Shown: positions 1 through 8,078 of the stretch, in pieces
Numbering within the stretch: the stretch's first letter is position 1
How the letters are laid out: every line of letters begins with the position of its first letter
Assembly: GCA_000697355.1 (NCBI GenBank)
Contig: JNEN01000753.1
Span: 1-11,910 of the forward strand
Reading direction: 5' to 3'
DNA: 11,910 nucleotides
Source: Syncephalastrum monosporum B8922
Taxonomy: Eukaryota; Mucoromycota; Mucoromycetes; Mucorales; Syncephalastraceae
Made by a program: the position numbers and the translations under genes
The notes under the pieces: generated by a model
What the model saw: only the letters and a program-made list of their open reading frames with translations
Told to the model about the DNA's origin: nothing
Database searches by the model: none

Positions 1-1
1 C

Positions 2-496
2 GCGGTCGAAAAGGACGGAGCCCCGGACAGTTGGCAAGAAACAGTTTCTGCGGCGCACCATTTAGAACAGCTGAACCGGAAATACAAGATCAAGGGTCCT
101 GTCGGTGTGTTACACGGTAATAATTCGATCAGTTGGCGCGCCCCTCCGCCCGCAATCAGCGCCACGAGTGCGTCCGCGACTCGCCCAGTCCAGTCTGCCA
201 GTTCCAATATTAGTACCATCACTCCGCAAGACTCGGTAAGTCAGCAACCGACCTTGTCCGACCTCGCCGAGGGCATTCGTGCTATCCAAATCCATTTGGT
301 CGAGAACGAGGGCGAAAAAGGACGCCCGACTCCTCCCGCGGCTCCACGCCAAAACTCCGGTGGCAGAAAACCACTAACCTGCTATGACTGTGGTGAGGAA
401 GGCCACGTGCGCGGTCCCCGTTGTCCAGCTTGGATGTCAAGACAACAAGGCGAAAACCAACACCAGGGCTCGGGAAATGGAGTAGGGCGGCAGTGA
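2..496 (+). CDS. Gag C-terminal part with zinc knuckle (5' partial)
   Basis: This frame is open from the first bases of the window and stops at TGA 494-496, so it is the end of a longer gag that starts upstream. The GTG at 107 is not a credible start. The visible 164 residues form a charged segment, then a long Ser/Thr/Pro/Ala/Gln-rich linker, then one nucleic-acid-binding zinc knuckle encoded at 380-424 (Cys 380, Cys 389, His 404, Cys 422). The spacing is CX2CX4HX5C, one residue longer than the usual CX2CX4HX4C. Gag forms the virus-like particle and the knuckle binds element RNA. The reading frame overlaps pol in the -1 frame, and the heptamer at 472-478 lies just before the gag stop. Gag identity is inferred from the knuckle plus position before pol; the capsid domain is not in view. 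Confidence 0.8.
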   Translation, partial: AVEKDGAPDSWQETVSAAHHLEQLNRKYKIKGPVGVLHGNNSISWRAPPPAISATSASATRPVQSASSNISTITPQDSVSQQPTLSDLAEGIRAIQIHLVENEGEKGRPTPPAAPRQNSGGRKPLTCYDCGEEGHVRGPRCPAWMSRQQGENQHQGSGNGVGRQ

Positions 497-530
497 AAGG
501 GAACACTGTCGCCCATCATGACAAAATCCC
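472..530 (+). promoter_or_regulatory. Programmed -1 ribosomal frameshift signal, gag to pol
   Basis: The heptamer GGGAAAT (472-478) reads G GGA AAT in the gag frame and fits the X XXY YYZ rule. After a one-base slip the two tRNAs re-pair on GGG and AAA, and reading continues in the pol frame at TGG 478. A 6-nt spacer (479-484) leads to a stem: GGGCGGCAGTG (485-495) pairs with CACTGTCGCCC (504-514), 11 bp with one G-U, closing an 8-nt loop. Loop bases GGGA (499-502) can pair with TCCC (527-530), giving a possible H-type pseudoknot. The gag stop lies at the top of the stem. Mechanism is established for retroviruses and many retrotransposons; its use here is inferred from sequence. Confidence 0.8.
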
Positions 531-3042
531 TGGGGACGTGAAGAATGAGGTGAACCTAGTGGAGTCGATGGAGGGTCAAGTCTTTGTCGCGGACGGCAAA
601 CGTGGAGCTTCTCAGGTGTCCCAGCAAGAAACCGAAAATAATACCGTGGAAAATCAAGCAAGGAAGAGACCGACCAGGGGTGACAAAGGAAAAACCAGAG
701 TACAAGGACCGTTGTTGAGGTCGAGTGGTCAAGCATCGACGTCGACAGCAGCACCGCCGGGTCAACAGATATTCATTCCTTGGTCAGGACCATCACAGGA
801 TGCACGCACACATCAAACAAGAATTCCAAACGAAGGAAACCAGCCGCAAGCACCTACAGTAAATAACAACTTAGAAAGCATGAATGTAGACCCACCTGGA
901 ATGCAAGCGCATCAAGAACCAAGAAGAAAAATGACAAGACCGAAACAAATTCCGCGCCGATTATCAGTGACAGTGGAGCAGCACGCAATTTGGCAGAAAT
1001 TGCAGTCCATGAACGCTGACCTCAGTATTGCTGATTGGATTGCACTGGATAAGCAAGCTGGAAAGGATCTACGCGACGGCGTGAGGTTTCTACATGGACG
1101 GCGGCCAAAGCAAGCAAGAATAGAACCCAGTATGGGGGGCCAAGCCAACTACATCAGTGATACCGCATCAAAACTTAGCCATTATGCAAACGACAGCGAC
1201 AGCGAGGCGTACCTTTCCGATTTCTCTGATTCGAACGCGACATGGAGTGAAGATTCTGCGGAGGAAGGTGACGACGGGTACCTCTCGGATGACACTCAGT
1301 ATGACTATCCATATGATTTGGACCGAATGCTGTCCAGTTCGCCGATGCGAGGCCCGGTAGTTATCAATGACACCGTGGTGCAAGCAGTCTTCGACCTGGG
1401 GGCAAGCGTGTCCGTCATAAGCAAGTCCTTGGCCAAGAAGCTAGGTCTCGAAACCGTGGGCGACAAGATGCCTCTTTCAACGTTCGATGCCGGTTCAAGA
1501 CGAATGTGCGAGATTACGGTGTCGGTACCAGTGCGCATTGCCGGGAAATTACGTCCAGAACACATGTGCGTGCAAGAGCACACGGACCGTGACCTATGTC
1601 TGTTGGGTATGACATGGTTCAAGACATACGGAATTCAACCCAACCCCAAGGACGGTACCATTACAGTTCCAACGCGACACGGACAGGGGTACGTGGAACT
1701 CAACGTTGCTGATGACACGTGCAACGGCGGTGAAGTTTTCGCAATTTCGGTGCGCGGGCCTGAAGACGAAAGCGAGCCGACGTTGGCATATGAAACGTAC
1801 ATGGATGATGTAATTCAAGAAGAGGCACCAAACGAAGATGAACACAAGATGCCAGAAGATGTGGAAAAACTGGTGCAGAATCACGAGTATTGCTTTTTCG
1901 AACACGGAGGACTTGGCCGAGTCACTCTTGGGGAACATTCCATACCCGTTACATCGGATACACCAGTACGATCACGCCCTTACAGGTTGACATGGAGCGA
2001 AGACAAACACCTGAAAGAAGAACTGAACAAGATGTTGGAACTGAAGCTTATCCGCCCGTCTCAAGGTGCTTGGTCATCTCCTATCTTTTTCGTCAAGAAG
2101 CGTGGCGGCGCTCTTCGACTGGTAATCGATTACAGACAGGTCAACAAGAAAACCATCAAGGATTCATATCCTCTACCTTATATCGACGAAGTTTTGGACG
2201 CGATGGGTGGTGCATCGTGGTTCTCTACCTTGGACGCAGCATCAGGCTATTGGCAAGTTCCTATGCAAGAGGAATCGATTCAGCGCACCGGATTTGTCAC
2301 CAAGTACGGCACTTACGAGTTCCTGGTCATGCCGTTCGGACTGACGTCTGCACCAGCGACCTTCCAAAGACTCATGACAAAACTTCTCGCACCTCATATT
2401 GGCGTTTTCGTTTTCGTCTTTGTGGATGACATTATCGTTTTTTCCCGTTCGTTGGAGGAGCATTTGCAGCATCTCAAGACCATATTCGCCATTTGCAACA
2501 ACGCCAATCTCAGACTACGAAAGGAGAAGTGCATTTTTGCACGCAATCAAGTCGAGTACTTGGGGCACGTCGTGGGAGCCGACGGTCTGCGACCGTGTTC
2601 AAGAAACGTTGAAAAAGCACTGACGATGGCTGAGCCGAAGAATGCAGACGAAGTTCGGTCATTTTTAGGTACCGCAGGGTACTATCGTAGATTCATTCAA
2701 GATTATGCCACAGTTGCCGAACCTTTGACGATGCTGTTGAAGAAGAAGGAGTCGTTTATGTGGGAAGAGCCGCAGCAAGAAGCCTTCCAGAAATTGAAAG
2801 TGGCTTTGACTAAAACCCCCGTATTGTCGTATCCAAATCCGGAACACCAGTGGATTCTCACGACTGATGCGTCAACAAAAGGACTCGGTGCCATTCTTTC
2901 GCAAGCACCCATGGACAGACCAGAAGAGGAAAGAGTAGTTTCCTATGCTTCGCGGGCAGTGAGAGGACCAGAGCTGCGATACGCTATCACACACCTAGAG
3001 GCGCTAGCAGTGATCTGGGCAGTCGACAAATTTAGACACTAA
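478..3042 (+). pseudogene. Pol: protease, reverse transcriptase, RNase H (ends at premature TAA)
   Basis: Pol starts by frameshift at about 478; the open frame reaches back to 421 but has no ATG near there. Counting from 478, residues 1-300 are a long linker with an acidic Ser/Asp-rich stretch. A segment around residues 160-210 (encoded near 960-1110) resembles the short helical region found before protease in other fungal gypsy elements. The aspartic protease has its Asp at residue 306 in the motif DLGAS. Reverse transcriptase follows: LDAASGYW with Asp 586, MPFGLTSAPATFQ, and FVDD with Asp 650-651 as the catalytic box. RNase H begins at ILTTDAST (Asp 797) and has its Glu at residue 841. Then TAA at 3040-3042 cuts the domain before its last acidic residues. 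The domain continues in the same frame to 3228. Enzymes would copy element RNA to DNA in the cytoplasm. Confidence 0.88.
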
Positions 3043-3228
3043 CTCGACGGCAGACATTTCACAATTCGCACGGACCACTCTGCCCTAGAGTATATTTTAC
3101 AAAATCCAAAACCCTCCCCAAAGGTACAGCGATGGGCAGCTGCCCTCATCGGATACGACTATAAGGTCGAATACAGACCTGGATCTGAGAATCCAGCCGA
3201 TGCTCTCTCAAGACTACTGGAAAAGTAG
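3043..3228 (+). pseudogene. RNase H C-terminal remnant after the premature stop
   Basis: In the same frame as pol, directly after the TAA at 3040, 61 codons continue the RNase H fold. IRTDHSAL carries the third acidic residue (Asp encoded at 3073), and ENPADALSR carries the last one (Asp encoded at 3199). The frame ends at TAG 3226-3228. The perfect continuation of the domain across a single stop codon shows one nonsense change rather than a rearrangement. Unless the TAA is read through, this piece is not made. Confidence 0.8.
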
Positions 3229-3474
3229 ACACTATGATTTTTTTTTATATGCCCGACCCCTTCCATTCTTTTATAATGCAAATCGTACTATGTGATGGTG
3301 TGACAACCACAATTTTTCTTATATATTTCAAACTTCAGTATCAATTAAACAACAGCTTTTTTTTGCCTCTTTTTCCACTCTACCTCACTTTTAGTGATTA
3401 CTCTACGAGCAGGGAAGGGGAGAAGGCCTGGTGTTTTTGTTCTTATTGCGCGATAAGATTATTTTCCCATCACC
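3229..3474 (+). other. Non-coding spacer between RNase H and integrase
   Basis: These 246 bp hold stops in all three plus frames and are T-rich, with runs of 8 to 10 T and a pyrimidine tract that ends at TTTTAG (3394). The length is a multiple of three, so RNase H and integrase stay in the same frame. In most gypsy elements this is a continuous coding linker. I tested an intron from GTAG at 3225 to the AG at 3394 and it does not restore the integrase frame. Either the linker has decayed or integrase is made separately from its ATG at 3475. Confidence 0.6.
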
Positions 3475-4821
3475 ATGGAATATCCCCTGTACCTGGCTCT
3501 ACATCATCACATTACTAAAGGTACATATCCCAGGGATAGTACTGAAAGTGTCAAGAGGAAGATCCGCTTCCATAGTCGCAAGTACACTGTCCACCGAGGT
3601 ACCTTGTACGAAAAATTGGATGAAGACGGCACCACGATGGGTCGCGAACTTTTACACGAGGGCAACGCCAACGACATCATTCGTTCTGTGCACGCCGAAG
3701 GCCATCACGGAGTAAATAACACTTGGCGCCGCGTTAGTCTCAGCTACACCGGGCCAAGACTTTTCGAACGAGTCAGAACCGTCGTTCAAGAGTGCGATTC
3801 TTGCCAATTCAGAGCAAAACCCCAACGCAAACGATACGAGCCTAATAAGCCAATTCCAACTCCCGCGCAACCCTTTTTCATGGTCGGATGTGACGCGGTG
3901 GGTCCAATCAAGCAAACGAACAAGCCCGACAAATATATTCTAGTGGCGATTGATTATTTGACGCGATGGCCAATGGCCGGAGTGGTCGATCATATTTATG
4001 AAGATACGACAGCAAAATTTCTTTTCAATCACATCGTGATGCAGTATGGTGTTCCCTCCTACTTGTTGACCGATCGCGGTTCGAACTTCAAGGCTTTCTA
4101 CGTAGAGGAGTTCCTCAAGGGACTCGGCTGTCGGCATCTCACAACTACGGCTTACCGCCCCCAAACAAACGGCATGTGCGAACGTCTCAATCAAACCCTC
4201 GTACAAACGATTGCGAAAATGGCGCGAGACGAAAACAAGCGGGATTCTTGGGAGGAATTTCTAGGACCGGCCCTACTCGCCATACGCACCATGCCAAACG
4301 AAGCAACAAAATTCTCCCCAGCAATGCTCTTATTCGGGTACGAACTTCGTACGCCCGCCACCTGGCCAGCCCCAAAACTCGACTATGTTGAAGGGGAGAT
4401 CGAAGATGAGATTATTGGGCGCACTAAGGCCATTCAACATTTGAGCGACACGCTCCGACAACAAGCACGCGAGAACGCGCAATGGCGCAAGAACCAAGAC
4501 AAAAAAAGATACGACAAGAACGTCGGTGAACGTCGCCGCTTCAAGATAGGCGAACAAGTTTTGATGAAGGACAATGGACCGAAAGGCAAGTTCGACGACC
4601 GATGGCTGGGCCCGATGCTAGTGACCCGAGTCAATGGCAACGGCACCTATTACTTGCAAGGTCCAAATTCACGACGACTAGACGGCGCAGTCCATGGTGA
4701 CTCCCTTAAGCCATTCCATTGCCATAGAGAGATGTTGCCGGACGTTGTCCGTGCAGCCGATCGACAGTTCCGAGCCTGGCTCTCCCGCTCCAACGACAAC
4801 GACCAGCTACTCGCGGCCTAG
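3475..4821 (+). CDS. Ty3/gypsy integrase
   Basis: The frame is intact for 448 residues. The N-terminal zinc-binding domain has His 73, His 77/78, Cys 107 and Cys 110. The catalytic core has Asp 140 (GCDAVGP), Asp 200 (LLTDRGSNF) and Glu 236 (NGMCERLNQ), with 35 residues between the last two, the classic DD35E retroviral integrase fold. The C-terminal part has a GPY/F-like module with RWLGPMLV at about residues 377-384. The protein then ends after about 65 more residues without a recognisable chromodomain. The enzyme joins element DNA to the chromosome in the nucleus. The ATG at 3475 lies shortly after a frame-1 stop near 3454, so initiation there is possible, but in a functional element this domain would be released from a Gag-Pol polyprotein. 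Confidence 0.92.
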   Translation: MEYPLYLALHHHITKGTYPRDSTESVKRKIRFHSRKYTVHRGTLYEKLDEDGTTMGRELLHEGNANDIIRSVHAEGHHGVNNTWRRVSLSYTGPRLFERVRTVVQECDSCQFRAKPQRKRYEPNKPIPTPAQPFFMVGCDAVGPIKQTNKPDKYILVAIDYLTRWPMAGVVDHIYEDTTAKFLFNHIVMQYGVPSYLLTDRGSNFKAFYVEEFLKGLGCRHLTTTAYRPQTNGMCERLNQTLVQTIAKMARDENKRDSWEEFLGPALLAIRTMPNEATKFSPAMLLFGYELRTPATWPAPKLDYVEGEIEDEIIGRTKAIQHLSDTLRQQARENAQWRKNQDKKRYDKNVGERRRFKIGEQVLMKDNGPKGKFDDRWLGPMLVTRVNGNGTYYLQGPNSRRLDGAVHGDSLKPFHCHREMLPDVVRAADRQFRAWLSRSNDNDQLLAA

Positions 4822-4823
4822 TC

Positions 4824-4832
4824 GGGAGGGGA
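4824..4832 (+). other. Putative polypurine tract
   Basis: GGGAGGGGA lies three bases after the integrase stop and is followed at once by TG, the usual first two bases of an LTR. In LTR retrotransposons such a tract resists RNase H and primes plus-strand DNA. Placement and composition fit, but without the matching 5' LTR the boundary cannot be proven. Confidence 0.4.
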
Positions 4833-5470
4833 TGACGCGGGGCGTTATTTCTTTTCCGGCCTCTCGTAGGCTACCAAATTTACAACGGTAATACTCTTCT
4901 CCGAGGGTATTATCCAATCATAAGCTTCCTCTTTTTCTTGACTCCATTCCTTTACAATGTTTATCCGTTTTCCTTTTCCTTTCCTTTTTTGTACAACTTG
5001 TCACACCATCACCCACCCATTGTTCCCTTTCATTTCGACACCTCTTTTCACTTAGTAGATTTACTAATTCACCTTCCGTTCCTTACATTCTCTGTCACAC
5101 CATCCAAGTACTATATATATGTTTCCAGTACAATAAGAATAAAAAAAAAATCTTTTTTCTTCTCTCTTTCTCTCTTCTTGAGAAAGACTTTTACTTATCT
5201 TTTTCTTTTCTTTGGAAATCTTCTTTTATTTTATTTTATTATCGCTTCTTTATACTTCTTGTACTTCCCAATCTTCCTTTTACTTTCCCTTTTTGTATTC
5301 TCTCTTTTATTCCTCTTGAACCTTCGTGGTAGGAAATTGTTTATTCATTTGGTACATTATCAGCCGTATCCGACGCCTGATTCCTTTAATCCGTACCTGA
5401 ATCATCACCTACCTTTTCTTTCAACCATACTAACAACAACCAAGACACCATACGTGACCACAAAACATAA
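4833..5470 (+). repeat. Putative 3' LTR, T/C-rich
   Basis: This stretch has no credible gene. It begins TGACGCGGGG right after the purine tract. From about 4925 to 5340 it is strongly pyrimidine-rich on the plus strand, and there is a TATATATAT at 5112-5120 followed by an A-rich segment. TATA box plus pyrimidine-rich sequence would fit U3/R of an LTR, with the right end just before tRNA-Gly. The 183-codon open frame across it is low-complexity Phe/Leu/Ser and looks like a composition artefact. The exact LTR ends, R and U5 are unknown because the 5' LTR is not in the window. Confidence 0.4.
5112..5120 (+). promoter_or_regulatory. TATA-like box in the putative LTR
   Basis: TATATATAT inside the T/C-rich trailer of the retrotransposon. 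If the region is an LTR this would be its RNA polymerase II core promoter. AT-rich surroundings make chance occurrence possible. Confidence 0.35.
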
Positions 5471-5474
5471 CCTG

Positions 5475-5545
5475 GCGCGGATGGTTTAGTGGTATAATAT
5501 CCGCCTGCCACGCGGATGACCCGGGTTCGATTCCCGGTCCGCGCA
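5475..5545 (+). tRNA. tRNA-Gly(GCC)
   Basis: A 71-nt cloverleaf. The acceptor stem GCGCGGA pairs with TCCGCGC and the discriminator base is A (5545). The anticodon stem TCCGC/GCGGA closes the loop CTGCCAC, which gives anticodon GCC. The T arm has GGTTCGATTCC, which is also the internal B box for RNA polymerase III. No intron and no encoded CCA, as in eukaryotes. The upstream gypsy element ends within a few tens of bases of its 5' end. Confidence 0.96.
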
Positions 5546-5580
5546 ATACATCCGGAGCTGCCATTCATTGTAGGGAATTA

Positions 5581-5584
5581 TTTT
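5581..5584 (+). terminator. Pol III terminator for tRNA-Gly
   Basis: The first run of four T after the tRNA-Gly gene lies 35 bp downstream, on the coding strand. Pol III stops at such runs. Confidence 0.55.
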
Positions 5585-5587
5585 GCC

Positions 5588-5825
5588 TGACAAGTTCGGG
5601 AGTTTAACTCCACCTTGTGGGTGCCAAATTCATCTTTTGCGCCAAAGGCGCACCGCAGCAATAGAAGGATGCCGCAGCATATCTTTATTGTTGCGCAACA
5701 AAAACGAAAACATATAAATAGGCACCTTCCATCAAATAATAAAAAAGGGATCATCTAGAAAAGTACTCTCTATTCATAATCAGTTTATTGGCCATTGATC
5801 TGATCAGCCAAAAAGAAACTGACAA
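5588..5825 (+). repeat. Repeat-bearing region downstream of tRNA-Gly, with dispersed repeat copy A
   Basis: No gene is seen here. Bases 5730-5825 match 9322-9413 in the same orientation, and 5770-5825 is nearly identical to 9357-9413 apart from about one substitution near the left end and a one-base A-run difference. The shared core holds TTGGCCATTGATC plus TGATCAGCCAA, an imperfect palindrome. Left of it are the hairpin TGCGCC-AAA-GGCGCA (5638-5652), two CCGCAGCA words and the perfect palindrome TTGTTGCGCAACAA (5688-5701). It may be a relic of a tRNA-associated element such as a solo LTR; no family is recognised. Confidence 0.6.
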
Positions 5826-6006
5826 CCTTTTGCGCTGTCGTAATCCTTTTGGCTGTTAAGTACAAGGCCAGGTGGATATGGGGATCAAAAGAATAGAGGG
5901 TGGATAAGATCATGATTTATTGTTTCTTCCTTCTCGCATATTTATATCTTTTTCTATTTCTTGGCAATTGCCTGCGAGAAGGGGATAATTATAAATATGG
6001 ATAGTG

Positions 6007-6031
6007 GGCTATGACGATATGCGTCATAGCC
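6007..6031. repeat. Perfect 10-bp inverted repeat with 5-nt loop
   Basis: GGCTATGACG (6007-6016) and CGTCATAGCC (6022-6031) are exact reverse complements around ATATG. Such a hairpin could sit at the end of a small transposable element or in an RNA, but nothing nearby settles which. Confidence 0.7.
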
Positions 6032-6194
6032 AAGAGGTCGGAGCGGCAAGAGGGAACTTCGGTGGCCTGCCCACAAAAGGATGTACACTTCTTTGACAGG
6101 ATCCTAAGAGAAACGTTGAAAACCAAAGTACAATTAGACCAAAGTAGTTTGTCATATTATAAAAAACAACAACAAATACACCACTTATATTATT

Positions 6195-6226
6195 CACATT
6201 GTAAGTTGTTAAAACTTACGAATGTG
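6195..6226. repeat. 13-bp hairpin with one bulge
   Basis: CACATT-GTAAGTT (6195-6207) pairs with AACTTAC-g-AATGTG (6213-6226) around a 5-nt loop; the G at 6220 is unpaired. Confidence 0.65.
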
Positions 6227-6235
6227 CTGGGAATT

Positions 6236-6260
6236 TTTAAAGGGATAAGTTCCCTTTAAA
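6236..6260. repeat. Perfect 10-bp inverted repeat with 5-nt loop
   Basis: TTTAAAGGGA (6236-6245) and TCCCTTTAAA (6251-6260) are exact reverse complements around TAAGT. It starts only 9 bp after the previous hairpin. Confidence 0.65.
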
Positions 6261-6466
6261 CTCCTATAAAAAATATCGACTATTAATAATAAAATGAAAA
6301 TTTTATTTACTTGCAACAGGAGATATTTTACATGTGAATAAGAAATATTTTGTTATTTTATAAATAACTGTCTATTAATAATAAATGTTATGTTCCGTAC
6401 TCGTAATTACATAAGCTGAATTTTAAACGCCGACCCGACTCTGGGAATTTTTCAGGGTTCAACAAC

Positions 6467-6835
6467 TTTTGGGCAGGTAATGTCAGGTTTATGGGATATC
6501 TGAAGGTGTGTACATACACCGTACATGAGGAAAGAGATTTCTGGCAAGGCACTTTCAGATGTATGGGAGGGTGGTAGGTGTGTACATACACCCTACATGA
6601 GGAGAGAAATTTTTGGGCGGGTAATTTCGGGTGTATGGGAGGGTGGAAGGTGGGCAGAGAGTCCGCACGTGAGGGGGAAATTTTTGGGCAGGCGATTTTG
6701 GCTGTATGGAAGGCTTCTTGGACCATACATGGTCCGCAAAGGGTGGAATCATTTTTTGGGGAGGCAATTTCAGGCGTACGGAGGGCCTCAAGGTGGGTGC
6801 CCGCAGTGGTTTGGGTGGTCAGCCAATTTTTTAGC
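6467..6835 (+). repeat. Minisatellite, about five units of 71-73 bp
   Basis: Units begin at the word GGGCAGG or a variant at about 6471, 6542, 6615, 6686 and 6758; a decayed sixth may start near 6830. A typical unit reads T-run, GGGCAGG, AATTT-GGGTGTATGGGAGGGTGG, then a variable self-complementary segment, then GAGG and an A-rich end. The variable segment is GGTGTGTACATACACC in the first two units, GGACCATACATGGTCC in the fourth, and different weak hairpins in the third and fifth. Open frames on both strands here are by-products of the G-rich repeat. Confidence 0.8.
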
Positions 6836-7192
6836 TGTGACGCGCGCGTTTGGCAGGCTGGGTTCACTTTTTCCTTCCTTTTCCTTTTCTTTCCTTTTTC
6901 ACCGCTCCCACGCACACCGTACGTGACAACACCCCGTCACTGTTAAGCTTATGGACACCATCTCGGTCAATGTCAACCTCCTGCTCCTCTGTCGTTACAT
7001 CAATTCAACGGAGTTGAGCCTTTCGCGAGTTATGGGAGTAAGAGCAGCCATCAATAGACTGAAGATTACCTCAAGATCTTCGTTGGAGATGTACTAATAT
7101 TTAAGATCGCGAGCTCATTATATTATTTTTTGTGGTCAGTTGAATGGAATATTTCGCTTTTGTTCCGGTCAATAGGAGCTTGCTATCTTGTA
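6836..7192. other. Intergenic stretch between minisatellite blocks
   Basis: I see no gene. It includes a C/T-rich run (6863-6910), the words CACACCGTACGTGACAAC near 6913, and ordinary AT-rich DNA after about 7090. Confidence 0.4.
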
Positions 7193-7320
7193 GGGGGAGT
7201 GTGGAAGGTGGGTAGAGAGTCCGCAGGTGGGAGGGAAATTTTTTGGGCAGGCAATTTTGGGTGTATGGGAGGTGGGAAGGTGGGTAGAGAGTCCGCACGT
7301 GAGAGGGGAAATAGTTTTTT
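7193..7320 (+). repeat. Second minisatellite block, about 1.75 units
   Basis: A partial unit (from about 7193) and one full unit (from GGGCAGG at 7245) match the block at 6467-6835. They share the variable segment GGTGGGTAGAGAGTCCGCAC (last base G in the first copy) with the third unit of the first block. The two blocks are separated by about 360 bp of unrelated sequence. Confidence 0.75.
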
Positions 7321-7692
7321 TTGTAGTCCATTACCATTGTGGGCGCCGCAGATGGCAATGATCCTTCCATTGAGTCAATGAGATGGCAGAATCCGACTTA
7401 TGCTTTGCTGCACTGCATAGAGAAAGTATCTGGAGGTGTGTGTTGTGTAGTCATGGGGAGTAAGAGTAACGTTTCCTTCCTTAAAAAAAGAAAGCTTTTA
7501 TACTGTATAAGTAAGAGTGCAACGTTAAAACCTCTGTGGGTGGCTTACATTGTGCGGATGGCGAGACAGATAATGAACACTCTATAGTTATACTACCGTT
7601 AATAAATATATCAGGACACACCACTTAATACCTCGATATACTGTATCTCACACTAAAAATTAAAAGGCTGATAGCAAGGACAACACATGATA
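7321..7692. other. Intergenic stretch before the Tc1-like element
   Basis: No gene or repeat recognised. Short open frames lack domain features. It ends in the TA dinucleotide (7691-7692) where the Tc1-like left end begins. Confidence 0.4.
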
Positions 7693-7717
7693 CAGTGGGT
7701 CAAAAAACTGGCCCAAG
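7693..7717 (+). repeat. Tc1-like terminal repeat, left end
   Basis: CAGTGGGTC then A-run then CTGGCCCAAG, preceded by TA. CAGTG is the common start of Tc1-family terminal repeats. Confidence 0.7.
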
Positions 7718-7882
7718 CGTTGGTGGAAACTTGCTTTTTGACTGCTCAGCGTCCACACCGTGACCGGAATTGGCTGTAATTGCTATCATTGACAAAGATG
7801 GGTATGCGTATCACATAAGCGGAGTTTGAGCTCAGGTGATGAAGCCTGTGCGACACTAGCTGGATCCAAAATTAGCGGGTTT

Positions 7883-7901
7883 CTTGGGCCAGTTTTTTGA
7901 C
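7883..7901 (-). repeat. Inverted copy of the Tc1-like end motif
   Basis: CTTGGGCCAGTTTTTTGAC is the exact reverse complement of 7699-7717. The outer CCACTG that should complete a terminus is replaced by TAAGCC. Confidence 0.75.
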
Positions 7902-8078
7902 TAAGCCTAAGGATCATTGCTTTTTCGACTTACTCCATCTCAGGCGAATCACCACATAGATAAAACTTGCCAGACAAACCCACAAGTTACTCCTAAATGG
8001 CCACCGGCTGATATGATAAGCACTGCATGCTTGGACTGACCGCTTTACATCTTTTCTTACCTTCTTTTTACCCATGCC

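Larger units (their letters stand above)
1..5470 (+). mobile_element. Ty3/gypsy LTR retrotransposon, 5' part outside window
   Basis: The order is gag zinc knuckle, protease, reverse transcriptase, RNase H, then integrase. Integrase placed after RNase H defines the Ty3/gypsy order rather than Ty1/copia. The 5' LTR and most of gag lie before the window. The right edge is not resolved: integrase ends at 4821, a purine tract follows, and T-rich sequence runs up to the tRNA-Gly gene at 5475, so the element should end somewhere in about 5440-5470. The copy is probably inactive, because pol has an ochre codon in RNase H and a further stop before integrase. No chromodomain is seen at the integrase C-terminus. 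Confidence 0.85.
5826..6466. other. AT-rich intergenic DNA with three strong hairpins
   Basis: No credible gene. CCTTCTCGCA near 5930 has an exact inverted partner TGCGAGAAGG near 5971. Three compact hairpins follow at 6007-6031, 6195-6226 and 6236-6260. CTATTAATAATAAA occurs twice (about 6280 and 6370). The rest is AT-rich without recognisable signals. Confidence 0.5.

Noticed and set aside
107..109. GTG as the gag start
   Set aside because: The frame is open to the window edge and the residues before it continue a Gag-like sequence; eukaryotic gag would not start at GTG.
3225..3394. Intron with GTAG donor and TTTTAG acceptor
   Set aside because: The acceptor looks good, but joining puts translation in a frame that stops at 3518 and not in the integrase frame; the donor is also weak.
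4938..5489. 183-codon plus-strand open frame
   Set aside because: Phe/Leu/Ser/Tyr-rich product from T/C-rich DNA, overlaps tRNA-Gly, no domain; best seen as LTR or trailer composition.
6007..6045. Helitron 3' end
   Set aside because: The hairpin is not followed within about 10-12 bases by CTRR, and no Helitron protein or TC start is seen.
6388..6946. Open frames on both strands over the minisatellite
   Set aside because: They exist because the repeat period keeps stops away in places; products are repetitive and mutually overlapping.
6467..7320. CRISPR-like array
   Set aside because: Units are contiguous diverged tandem repeats, not short identical repeats with unique spacers, and the context is eukaryotic.
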